Positions 55,201 through 62,167 of a stretch of 64,000 bases of DNA are shown one piece after another. This DNA comes from Dyella tabacisoli. GTDB lineage: Bacteria > Pseudomonadota > Gammaproteobacteria > Xanthomonadales > Rhodanobacteraceae. The DNA lies in assembly GCF_003350925.1 (NCBI RefSeq), contig NZ_KZ857185.1, positions 61,828 through 125,827 of the forward strand, in the 5' to 3' direction. Position 1 is the stretch's first letter. Each line of letters opens with the position of its first letter. Under the pieces are notes generated by a model. The model saw nothing but the letters and a program-made list of their open reading frames with translations. It was not told the DNA's origin and did not search any database. A program made the translations under genes and the position numbers.

Positions 55201-55945
55201 AATCGCGCATCCAGTAGTCGCGTGCGCGTGTTTGCGCCTCGCGCAACGGTGCGATCTGGGTGGTCAGTTCGGCTTGCAGGTCGGCGACGGCGGACAACGG
55301 CCTGCCATGCAACTGCAGGCTTTCGGGAGCCTGGCGCAGCAGTGGCCGCAGGGCTTTTTGCAAGGCGTCGGGGGCTTTCCACAGTTTGTTGATTTGTGCT
55401 GCGCCATCGCTGTCGAGCACAAAGAACTGCTGGCGCCAATAATCACGCACGGCTTCGGCCAGCAAGGCGCTTTCATCGGCCTCGGTGTCCTGCACAAAGG
55501 CATGCCCGCTATCGAAGGCGTGCTGGCCAAGCATGCGCTGGCACCAGCCATGGATGGTGTACACCGATGCCTCATCCATCCATTGCGCGGCCAGTTCCAA
55601 TTGACGCGCCGCGCCGGCACGAGCATCGGCGTCGGGGTATTGCGCGATCAAGGCGCTAAGAAAATCATCCGGCTGGCTGCGTCCGCGAAAAGCGCCGGCG
55701 GCCTCGGTCAAGCGTGCGCGGATACGTTCGCGCAATTCGGCGGTGGCGGCCTTGGTAAAGGTCAGTACCAGGATTTGCGCGGGCAGCCATGGCTGGCTGG
55801 ATGCATGCTCGCCGCCGTGACCCAGCACCAGCCGCAAGTACAGCGCGGCAATCGTCCAGGTCTTGCCGGTACCCGCGCTGGCTTCGATCAGGCGGATGCC
55901 GTGCAACGGCAGGCGCAGCGGGTCGAGTGGTGCCAGCGTGTTCAT
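52214..55945 (-). CDS. recB: RecBCD exonuclease V subunit beta, RecB
   Basis: This 1243-residue SF1A helicase–nuclease has Walker A in LIEASAGTGKTWTIAALYL (about 19–37). It has further helicase motifs (ALIDEFQDTDPLQWRIF; VVTIHKSKGLEYPLVLMPF) and the C-terminal nuclease DLVFEHQGRYYVVDYKSNW (about 1131–1149) with the Asp and Asp-Tyr-Lys catalytic residues. All hallmarks of an active enzyme are present. It overlaps recC by ATGA. Confidence 0.97.
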   Translation of the reverse strand: MNTLAPLDPLRLPLHGIRLIEASAGTGKTWTIAALYLRLVLGHGGEHASSQPWLPAQILVLTFTKAATAELRERIRARLTEAAGAFRGRSQPDDFLSALIAQYPDADARAGAARQLELAAQWMDEASVYTIHGWCQRMLGQHAFDSGHAFVQDTEADESALLAEAVRDYWRQQFFVLDSDGAAQINKLWKAPDALQKALRPLLRQAPESLQLHGRPLSAVADLQAELTTQIAPLREAQTRARDYWMRDFHEIEALLTDAMNAGIFNANMMRPANFSSDLLALWRWAGGAACDDVILARYTQAKLISATKASSIKQGFSPPKHPAFVAMGELLEQQASLSGWKPLILAHAAPWVAQRLDNAKRQRAQLGFDDMLKRLDAALHGMSGERLTQTLATQYPVALIDEFQDTDPLQWRIFQRIYAARDNTAHDRNGLLLIGDPKQAIYSFRGADIHTYLRARDAASHPTWTLTTNYRSTDAMVKAVNRVFEFGDRHAEGAFGFGRGARGLPFHPVHAHDRAERLLLHGQPLPALQLALQASEQPISSTAYQQAMAEQAAAYLVYLLDAAQSARCGFVDAEGVLTPLSAGDIAILVRSGKEAVAIRTALQRRGLKSVFLSDRDSVYASAEAADVLLWLRACAEPGSDRAMRAALAGTTMGRNYAELDRLNLDERYWEQCGEWFRRLHESWLRHGVLAMLHDLLHLFDLPAALLARSDGERALANLLHLAELLQQAAAGLDGEHALIRHLTTQIAQAEDAQSDTVEEQIVRLESEDALIKVVTIHKSKGLEYPLVLMPFACSARTPRAYESVVWHDANGTPRIDLQADADALAQADRERLQEDLRLLYVALTRARHACWLGIACYKVGNAKASALHKSAFGYLLSGGEAIEPADLLPRLREMQDGQADIHIVTLPDVSDTTRFRATDSEQATLQPARHYHGASPERWWIASYSALKYADTMSEQAQSAAETATQDVLAEARAELSEPFTLPPMLKTAVGMHAFPRGAEPGTFLHGLFEWAAEEGFATVAATPAMLEEPIAQRCQRRGWQAWSKPLLHWLPELLRTPLALPGTSTHTIALAALADTTSYRAELEFWIEAQHVDTLLLDKLVSQHTLDARPRVPLLQEQLNGMLKGFIDLVFEHQGRYYVVDYKSNWLGDDASAYTADAMRDSILRERYDLQYAIYTLALHRQLRARLPHYNYERHMGGALYLYLRGVDANGHGVHRERLSYELIDAMDRLFNSGGHANAAR

Positions 55946-58900
55946 GCCTCGCCTCCACTGAGGGAGGCGGCATCCATCAGGCGGCGGTAGGGCGCGAGTA
56001 TGTCGGTGAAGCCGGCCTGAAGCAGATTCTCGAAACGGGGCCAGGCGCGTGCCAAATAAGCGTCCTCATGCAGCTCGCCAAGGCGAAAGCCCGCGTTGTC
56101 GCCTTCGTAGGCGAGCCGGGCGGCGGCGATCGGGTCGTCTTTGTCGCGCTCGGCTTGCAGATAGGCAAAGGCGGTCTTGCGCGCAAGTGGTGACGGCATC
56201 GCCATACCTGCACGCAGCGCGTGCAATAACTCGTCGAGTGCGGTGCATGCCTCTTCGCGTGCAAGTACGCGCAGAGTGGGTTGCGCATCCACACCGATAA
56301 TCTGCGTTTGCATGCAGATGCCCTGCGCGTTCGCCAGCAGGTGTATCACCCAGGCGGCGATCAGCTTGTCATAGCGGAGCTTGCCGTTATGGGTCGCGCT
56401 ACCACTGGCCAGCAACTTGCCATAACTCAGCTCCAGTCGCAGGTAGTTATTCGATGGGGGCTGACCAGACTCATGCGCATCCCGCCGCAGATCCGTCAGC
56501 CAATCCTCGACTTGCAGCCCGTGCGCGTTATAGCGCAGTTCGTACTTATCGGCGACCGGTGCCGAGAGTTGGCCGATAGCACGCCAGATGGCGGCGAGGT
56601 CGCGGGTCTCGTTGGCGATGTCGGCTTGTACCAGTTCGCCAAAGCCACCTGGCGGCAGCGCACCTTGTTCGCGTAACCGGCGCGAAGCGTGAGCGATGGC
56701 ATCGTTGGCATCGTCCGCATCGAGCGTTGCAAGCAGCACTTCTTGCCGCGCCTGATAACGCTGCAGGCCATCCAAGGCGAAAGGTTCTTCGTCAGTGCCG
56801 ACGACATCGGTCTCGCTGAAATGCACCTTGAGCCGGTGATTAAAGAAGTAACGCACCGGCTTGCTCAGAAAGCTTTGAAGCTGGCCCGCATGAAGTGCGG
56901 CCTCAGGCAGCCATGGCGATAAGGTTGCCAAAGGTGTTGCCGTTTGCGTGCGATGCGCTTGCCGCCACTCATCGGCATAGGTGAATACGCGAGCGTCGCT
57001 ACCCGCGCCGAAATAGCGGCGGCTAAAGGGTTGCAATGGATATTCGGTGGTGAGTGCGTTGAGCAGGTTGTCGCTGTGGTTCTCGCTATGCCAGCCGGCT
57101 GCCAGGTAGTCGCGCAACTGGCCGACCAGAACCGAGGGCGGCAGCACGCTGTTATCGCGTGCGCTATGACCTACCCAACTGACATGCAAGGCATCGCGGG
57201 CCGAGAGCAGTGCTTCTAGAAACAGATAGCGATCGTCTTCGCGCCGCGAACGGTCACCCGGTCGAGCATGGCCGGGCAGCGCCATCAGATCGAAATCCAC
57301 CGGCGTTTGCCGGCGCGGGTAATCACCGTCGTTCATGCCGAGCAGACACACCACTCGAAAGGGAATCGCGCGCATCGGCATCAGCGTGCCAAAGCTCACC
57401 GCGCCACCCATAAAGCGCTGTGACAGGCGGCTTTCGTCGATGGCCGCCAGCCAATGGTCGCGCACGGTAGCGAGCGGAATCGCCTCGGCAAAAGCAGCTT
57501 CGTCGCAGGCCTGCTGCCAGGCATCGAGCGCATCGTCGAGGCGGCTTAGCAGTTCATCGTCCTCGCTTTCGCTGGCGTCGAAGTGATCGGCGAGCAGGGT
57601 GCGCAAACGCTCGCACCATTGTGCTGGCGTGGCAGGCGTGCGCAGCAACTTCCAATAGCGGTCGAGTTGTTCCAGCAGCAGGCTGAGCGGCCCCAGCATG
57701 GCAGCGTCCAGGCCGCCGACTTCGCCATACGGCGCAATGCCATGCCAGCTACTGACTTCATGGGTGCTGCCATCGCCGACCGCATAGCCCAGCAACATGC
57801 GCCGCAAGCCGGCGACCCAGCTATTTTGTTCCAGCGCGGGCAGTTCAAGGCTTTGTATCTGTGCGCCGTTGAAACCCCAGCGAATACCGGCGCCGTCGAT
57901 CCAGCGACGTAGTGTCGGCAAGTCGGTCTCTTTGACGCCGAAGCGCTGGCGCAGTGCGGGCACGTCGAGCAGGTCGAGAATTTCGCTGACCGCGAAGCGT
58001 GACTCGGGCAGCGCCAGCAGGTGCTCCAGCGCAACCATCAACGGTGCCGTGCCGCGCGCAGGTTGGTCGGCTACGGAATAAGGCAGGTGACGCGGATCGC
58101 CAGGCGCCAGGCGACCGAACACCGCCCGTACATGTGGGGCATAGGTGCGGATATCTGGCACCATGACGATCACATCGCGCGGCGCCAGCGGCTTGCCTGC
58201 GCGCGCGGCCTGTTCGAACAGCGCGAGCAATTGGTCGTGCAGAATCTCCACTTCGCGCTGCGGATTGTGCGCGATGTGAAAGCGCAGCGAATCGTCGCCG
58301 GCATGCCATGCTTTGCGTTGCATGGGCTCGACCGGCAGCGGTTCGAGATCCAGGATGGCTTGCTGCACCTGCCGCAGCACGGTGGGTTCACCGAGGTCAG
58401 GGGCCACTACATCAGTGAATAGATCGATGCTGCGATTCCAGGCGCTGAACTGGCGGCGGTAGCGTTCAGGTTGATCGAAGGCATCGAGCAGGCGGATATA
58501 GTCGCGCCCTTGTTTGCCCCAGGCGGCCAGCAGTGGATTGGCGTGCAGGTGTAGATCTTCGTAGCGCGGCTCGGCCGGCAGGCCCGGTTTGCCCGTCTGT
58601 CGGCGCTGACTGGCTTTGAGCAGTTCGCGGTCTTCGATGATGTCCGCCCAGTAATGGCGGCAAGGGTTGGCTACGACCAACAGCACCTGACTGAAGCGAG
58701 CCAGTGCGGTCAGCGCTTCCAATGTCTGTTGCGGCAGCGAGGAAATACCGAACACCACGATGCGCCGCGGCAGCATCGCCGGCCGTACCTGCATGGTGTG
58801 AATGCGCTGCAAAAAAGCCTGATGCACGGCTGCGCGATGGTTATGGCATGCCACGTCGCCGACGTCATCCAGCAGCAAACGCCACAGCCGCGCTTGCCAG

Positions 58901-59493
58901 CGTTGATCGTCAGGCAGTGGCATGCTGCGGTCGCGCAGCTCGTCGCGCAGCACAAAGCGCTGCGCTTCCCAGTCCGCCAGCCAGTCGGCGCGATAGACCT
59001 GATACTGGTCAAACAGGTCGGCGATACGCTCGGCCAGTTGAACTTGCTTGATGAGGCCGGTTTTGTTCCCGTCGGGCGTGGCGCCGAGAAATTCCTTCAG
59101 CGGCACGAATTCGGCATCGTGCAGATGCTGCGGAATCAAGCGCAGCAGACGCCAGGTCAGCCGCGACTTGTCGAAGGGCGAGGTCGGCGGCACGGCATCG
59201 CGCCCGAGTACCGCGCGATAGGCTGCCCACAAAAAACGTCCCGGCAATTGCACATCGACGGCTGCACTAATCCCCAGGCCGCCGGCTTCCGGCGACCGTG
59301 CCAGAGCCAGCTTCAGCCACTGCGCAATACCATTGCTCTGCACCAGCATCAGCTCGTTTTCCAGCGGACGCAGCGGCGCGCGCGCCAGCCAGGCGGTCAG
59401 CAGATCACGTAGATCTTCCAGACGATTGCCATGAACGACCATCAGGCCGGGCTCGATGGGTGCATCGAACGGCAATTCGAGGGATGTACTCAC
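55942..59493 (-). CDS. recC: RecBCD exonuclease V subunit gamma, RecC
   Basis: This 1183-residue subunit holds the complex together and recognises Chi. The N-terminus MVVHGNRLEDLRDLLTAWL and MLVQSNGIAQWLKLALA are family-typical, as are VVCLLGMNDGDYPRRQTPVDFDLM (given in outline) and PGDRSRREDDRYLFLEALLSARD later. The start appears to be a GTG at 59493 (MSTSLELPFD); an internal ATG at residue 18 is an alternative. The promoter must lie close to the heptamer repeat block upstream. Confidence 0.95.
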   Translation of the reverse strand: MSTSLELPFDAPIEPGLMVVHGNRLEDLRDLLTAWLARAPLRPLENELMLVQSNGIAQWLKLALARSPEAGGLGISAAVDVQLPGRFLWAAYRAVLGRDAVPPTSPFDKSRLTWRLLRLIPQHLHDAEFVPLKEFLGATPDGNKTGLIKQVQLAERIADLFDQYQVYRADWLADWEAQRFVLRDELRDRSMPLPDDQRWQARLWRLLLDDVGDVACHNHRAAVHQAFLQRIHTMQVRPAMLPRRIVVFGISSLPQQTLEALTALARFSQVLLVVANPCRHYWADIIEDRELLKASQRRQTGKPGLPAEPRYEDLHLHANPLLAAWGKQGRDYIRLLDAFDQPERYRRQFSAWNRSIDLFTDVVAPDLGEPTVLRQVQQAILDLEPLPVEPMQRKAWHAGDDSLRFHIAHNPQREVEILHDQLLALFEQAARAGKPLAPRDVIVMVPDIRTYAPHVRAVFGRLAPGDPRHLPYSVADQPARGTAPLMVALEHLLALPESRFAVSEILDLLDVPALRQRFGVKETDLPTLRRWIDGAGIRWGFNGAQIQSLELPALEQNSWVAGLRRMLLGYAVGDGSTHEVSSWHGIAPYGEVGGLDAAMLGPLSLLLEQLDRYWKLLRTPATPAQWCERLRTLLADHFDASESEDDELLSRLDDALDAWQQACDEAAFAEAIPLATVRDHWLAAIDESRLSQRFMGGAVSFGTLMPMRAIPFRVVCLLGMNDGDYPRRQTPVDFDLMALPGHARPGDRSRREDDRYLFLEALLSARDALHVSWVGHSARDNSVLPPSVLVGQLRDYLAAGWHSENHSDNLLNALTTEYPLQPFSRRYFGAGSDARVFTYADEWRQAHRTQTATPLATLSPWLPEAALHAGQLQSFLSKPVRYFFNHRLKVHFSETDVVGTDEEPFALDGLQRYQARQEVLLATLDADDANDAIAHASRRLREQGALPPGGFGELVQADIANETRDLAAIWRAIGQLSAPVADKYELRYNAHGLQVEDWLTDLRRDAHESGQPPSNNYLRLELSYGKLLASGSATHNGKLRYDKLIAAWVIHLLANAQGICMQTQIIGVDAQPTLRVLAREEACTALDELLHALRAGMAMPSPLARKTAFAYLQAERDKDDPIAAARLAYEGDNAGFRLGELHEDAYLARAWPRFENLLQAGFTDILAPYRRLMDAASLSGGEA

Positions 59494-59580
59494 GGGTGGA
59501 GGTGGGGGTGTTCACTCATGGGGGGTATTGTCGCTGAAAGAGGGCGGGGAGCGGAGGGCGCAGGGAACGGAGGTAGAGCA

Positions 59581-59787
59581 GGGAACGGGGAATAGGGAAC
59601 GGGGAACGTGTGGACTGATGGGTGCTTGCGGTGCCGCGTTCTTTTTTGATCTTTGTTTGTTTTTGTTCTTGCTTTTTTGCTTGTGCTTTTTAGGCTTTTC
59701 CCCGTTCCCCGTTCCCCGTTCCCCGTTCCCCGTTCCCCGTTCCCCGTTCCCCGTTCCCCGTTCCCCGTTCCCCGTTCCCCGTTCCCC
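59581..59787. repeat. Tandem heptamer array GTTCCCC (about 12.5 copies) with an inverted GGGGAAC block
   Basis: From 59700 to 59787 the unit CCCCGTT is repeated without error 12 times plus a final CCCC. About 90 bp upstream (59581–59607) a short block of the reverse complement (GGGAACGGGGAAT/GGGAACGGGGAAC) can pair with it. The array sits between divergent recC and the DUF3574 lipoprotein gene. Seven-base perfect arrays are prone to slipped-strand change and could alter spacing or expression of either gene. Confidence 0.9.
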
Positions 59788-59866
59788 GGTGCGAACCATT
59801 TGTTGCATTGCGACGAAATTGTTGTCAATACTTCACGCGATACGGTCTATACGTCTGGATGTCCAA

Positions 59867-60340
59867 ATGTTCAAGGAATTATCTTTAGCCAGGTTTGCGG
59901 TCTCGGTGTTTTTTGCCGCGGTGTTGGTGGGGTGTGCTGTGCAGCCTGCAGCGCAGTCGATTCCAGTGACTGCTACGTTGCATGGCGATGCTGCTCATCC
60001 GGCGCAGACGCAAGGCTGGGTCGATACCCGCTTGTATTTCGGCCTGGGGCTGGCCGATCAGCCTGAGCATGGCGTGAGCGAGCAGGGCTGGCGCGAGTTT
60101 CTTGATCGCGAAGTGACGCCGCGTTTCCCGGATGGGCTCAGCGTGCTTGATGTCTACGGTCAATGGCAGGGCAAGCAACAGACCAGCCCCGAACGACTGC
60201 GCTCCAAGCTACTGGTGATCGACTACCCGGATACGGCGGAAAATCGCGCCAAAATCGAGGCGATTCGTGCCGCATGGAAAAAGCGTACGGGCGATCAGTC
60301 GGTGTTGCGAGTAACGCAGGCCGCTGAGGTGTCGTTTTGA
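59867..60340 (+). CDS. DUF3574-type lipoprotein
   Basis: This 157-residue protein has a signal peptide with lipobox (AAVLVGC at about residue 21). It then shows WVDTRLYFGLGL, EQGWREFLDREVTPRFPDGLSV in outline and GQWQGKQQ, the DUF3574 pattern. Function unknown. I start it at the ATG at 59867, because the longer frame would translate the heptamer array. It overlaps the following permease gene around its stop codon. Confidence 0.75.
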   Translation: MFKELSLARFAVSVFFAAVLVGCAVQPAAQSIPVTATLHGDAAHPAQTQGWVDTRLYFGLGLADQPEHGVSEQGWREFLDREVTPRFPDGLSVLDVYGQWQGKQQTSPERLRSKLLVIDYPDTAENRAKIEAIRAAWKKRTGDQSVLRVTQAAEVSF

Positions 60341-60345
60341 ATGAC

Positions 60346-61968
60346 ATGTTGCCTTCTCATCGGAGCCACGCACACGTGAACACTCCCATCCAGCGCCGTT
60401 GGCTTGCATCGGGCGATCTCAACGGTTTTCTCGGCCTGGTGGTGGATAACCTGTCCATCCTGGCTTTTCTCGCCAGCGCGTTGACCATCATTTTCAAATT
60501 TCCGGCAGATGTAGTGTTTCTGCGTATGTTTCCCGGTACCGCGTTAGGTGTATTGCTGGGCAATCTGGCCTACACCGTGATGGCGCGTCGGCTGGCTCGA
60601 CGTACCGGGCGCGATGACGTTACCGCGATGCCGTTGGGGCTGGATGCGCCGACCAGCATCGGCATGGCCTTATTGGTGCTGGGGCCCGCATTCCTTGGCT
60701 TTAAACAAAGCGGCATGGACGAGCATGCTGCGGCCATCGCGACTTGGCAGTTGGGTATGGCGGCGCTGGTCGTGATGGGGGTGCTGAAGTTCGTGCTGTC
60801 GTTCTTTGGTGCGATGGTGCAACGGCATGTGCCGCGTGCTGGCTTGCTTGGTTCCATTGCCGGTATTGCGTTGGTGTTGATGGGCTTCTTGCCCCTGGTC
60901 GAGATTCTCAAGGTGCCGGTGGTGGGTTTCGCCGGGCTGGGTGTGGTGTTGTATGCATTGGTTGCGCGTGGACGCCTGCCATTCGGGCTGCCCGGCGTGC
61001 TGGTCGCCTTTATCGTTGGTGCCTTGTTGTATTACGTGCTGGGTCCATTGGGTTGGCTGGGCACGGGCTATCACGCACCGGCAGCCTGGCAATGGCGTTT
61101 TGCGCTACCGCTGCCAACCCTGCAATGGATACATGGGCTGGCTTACACGGTGCCGTACCTGCCGCTGATCCTGCCGTTTGGTTTGTTGATGGTGGTGGGC
61201 GGCATCAATGTCACCGAGAGCGCACGTGCAGCAGGCGACGACTATGCCACGCGCGACATCTTGCTGGTCGAAGCATTGGCGACCTTGGTGGCGGGTTTTT
61301 GCGGCGGCGTGGCGCAGACCACACCTTATATCGGCCAACCTTCGTACAAAGCCATGGGCGCGCGCAGTGGCTACACCTTGCTTACCGGCGTGGTCATCGG
61401 TTTGGGCGGAGTGCTGGGTTATCTGTCCAATCTGATCGAACTGGTGCCGCTGTCGGTGCTGGCGCCGATTCTGGTGTTCGTCGCTATCGGTATCACGGTG
61501 CAGGCCTTTGAAGCGACGCCGATGCGCTACGCCGCTGCGGTGGTCTTCAGTTTTTTCCCGGCGATCGCGCGCATGCTCACGATCAAGCTGAGCGACCCTA
61601 CGTATGTGTCGCCCGAGCATTTCGCGGGACTGTTCGACAGCAGCGCGCACGGAATCTCCGAGTTGGCGGTGATTACCGTGCTGGGCAATGGCTTCATCAT
61701 CACCGCCATGATCTGGGCCAGTTTCGTGGTCGCTTTGATCGACGGCCGCACAGCGCGCGCAGCCTGGATTGTCTTGTTAGGCGGCGTACTGAGCCTGTTC
61801 GGCGTGATTCATTCGGCGGAGCTGGCCGGCGGGGTGTATCTGCCGTGGTTGTTGGAGCCAGCCTCGCGCCAGATAGTCTGGCAGTTTGCCGGTGCTTATC
61901 TGGCCCTTGCCGTGGTGTTGCTGCTGTTGTCGTTGCAAGGGCGTTCGAGTGCACGGGTAGCGCCCTAG
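60346..61968 (+). CDS. Xanthine/uracil permease-like membrane transporter
   Basis: This roughly 540-residue inner-membrane protein has 12 to 14 hydrophobic segments. The N-terminal GDLNGFLGLVVDNLSILAFL, the MPLGLDAPTSIGMALLVLGPAFLG stretch (in outline) and NVTESARAAGDDYATRD in the middle resemble NCS2-type nucleobase and related permeases. The closest subgroup is a set of putative permeases of unknown substrate. The start is either the TTG at 60337, overlapping the lipoprotein stop, or the ATG at 60346. Its coupling to a DUF3574 lipoprotein is noted but unexplained. Confidence 0.65.
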   Translation: MLPSHRSHAHVNTPIQRRWLASGDLNGFLGLVVDNLSILAFLASALTIIFKFPADVVFLRMFPGTALGVLLGNLAYTVMARRLARRTGRDDVTAMPLGLDAPTSIGMALLVLGPAFLGFKQSGMDEHAAAIATWQLGMAALVVMGVLKFVLSFFGAMVQRHVPRAGLLGSIAGIALVLMGFLPLVEILKVPVVGFAGLGVVLYALVARGRLPFGLPGVLVAFIVGALLYYVLGPLGWLGTGYHAPAAWQWRFALPLPTLQWIHGLAYTVPYLPLILPFGLLMVVGGINVTESARAAGDDYATRDILLVEALATLVAGFCGGVAQTTPYIGQPSYKAMGARSGYTLLTGVVIGLGGVLGYLSNLIELVPLSVLAPILVFVAIGITVQAFEATPMRYAAAVVFSFFPAIARMLTIKLSDPTYVSPEHFAGLFDSSAHGISELAVITVLGNGFIITAMIWASFVVALIDGRTARAAWIVLLGGVLSLFGVIHSAELAGGVYLPWLLEPASRQIVWQFAGAYLALAVVLLLLSLQGRSSARVAP

Positions 61969-61997
61969 TCAGGTCATGGCCCTAGTCAGGCCATAGG
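61963..61997. repeat. 17-bp tandem duplication at the permease stop codon
   Basis: CCCTAGTCAGGTCATGG at 61963–61979 is followed directly by a near-copy, CCCTAGTCAGGCCATAGG, at 61980–61997. The first copy contains the permease stop codon. Likely a replication slippage product. Confidence 0.7.
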
Positions 61998-62167
61998 TAT
62001 ACGGCTGCCTGGATGGAGCTTGGTGGGTGGCTGGTCGAGTTGCCACGGGAAACTCACGCAGGCGCTTAATTTACCCCCCCTAAACTTTTACTTCGTCCTC
62101 TGGATTAACCCTATAGAGCCCCCGGCTTCGGCCGGCGGGATGGGTTAGCTCATGCAGGGGATGAACG

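Noticed and set aside
59700..59787. CRISPR array at the GTTCCCC repeats
   Set aside because: Units are 7 bp and directly adjacent without spacers, and no cas genes are present.
59490..59828. Open frames encoding repeats such as NGERGTG through the heptamer array
   Set aside because: Produced by translating a tandem DNA repeat of 7 bp; no start context or homologue.
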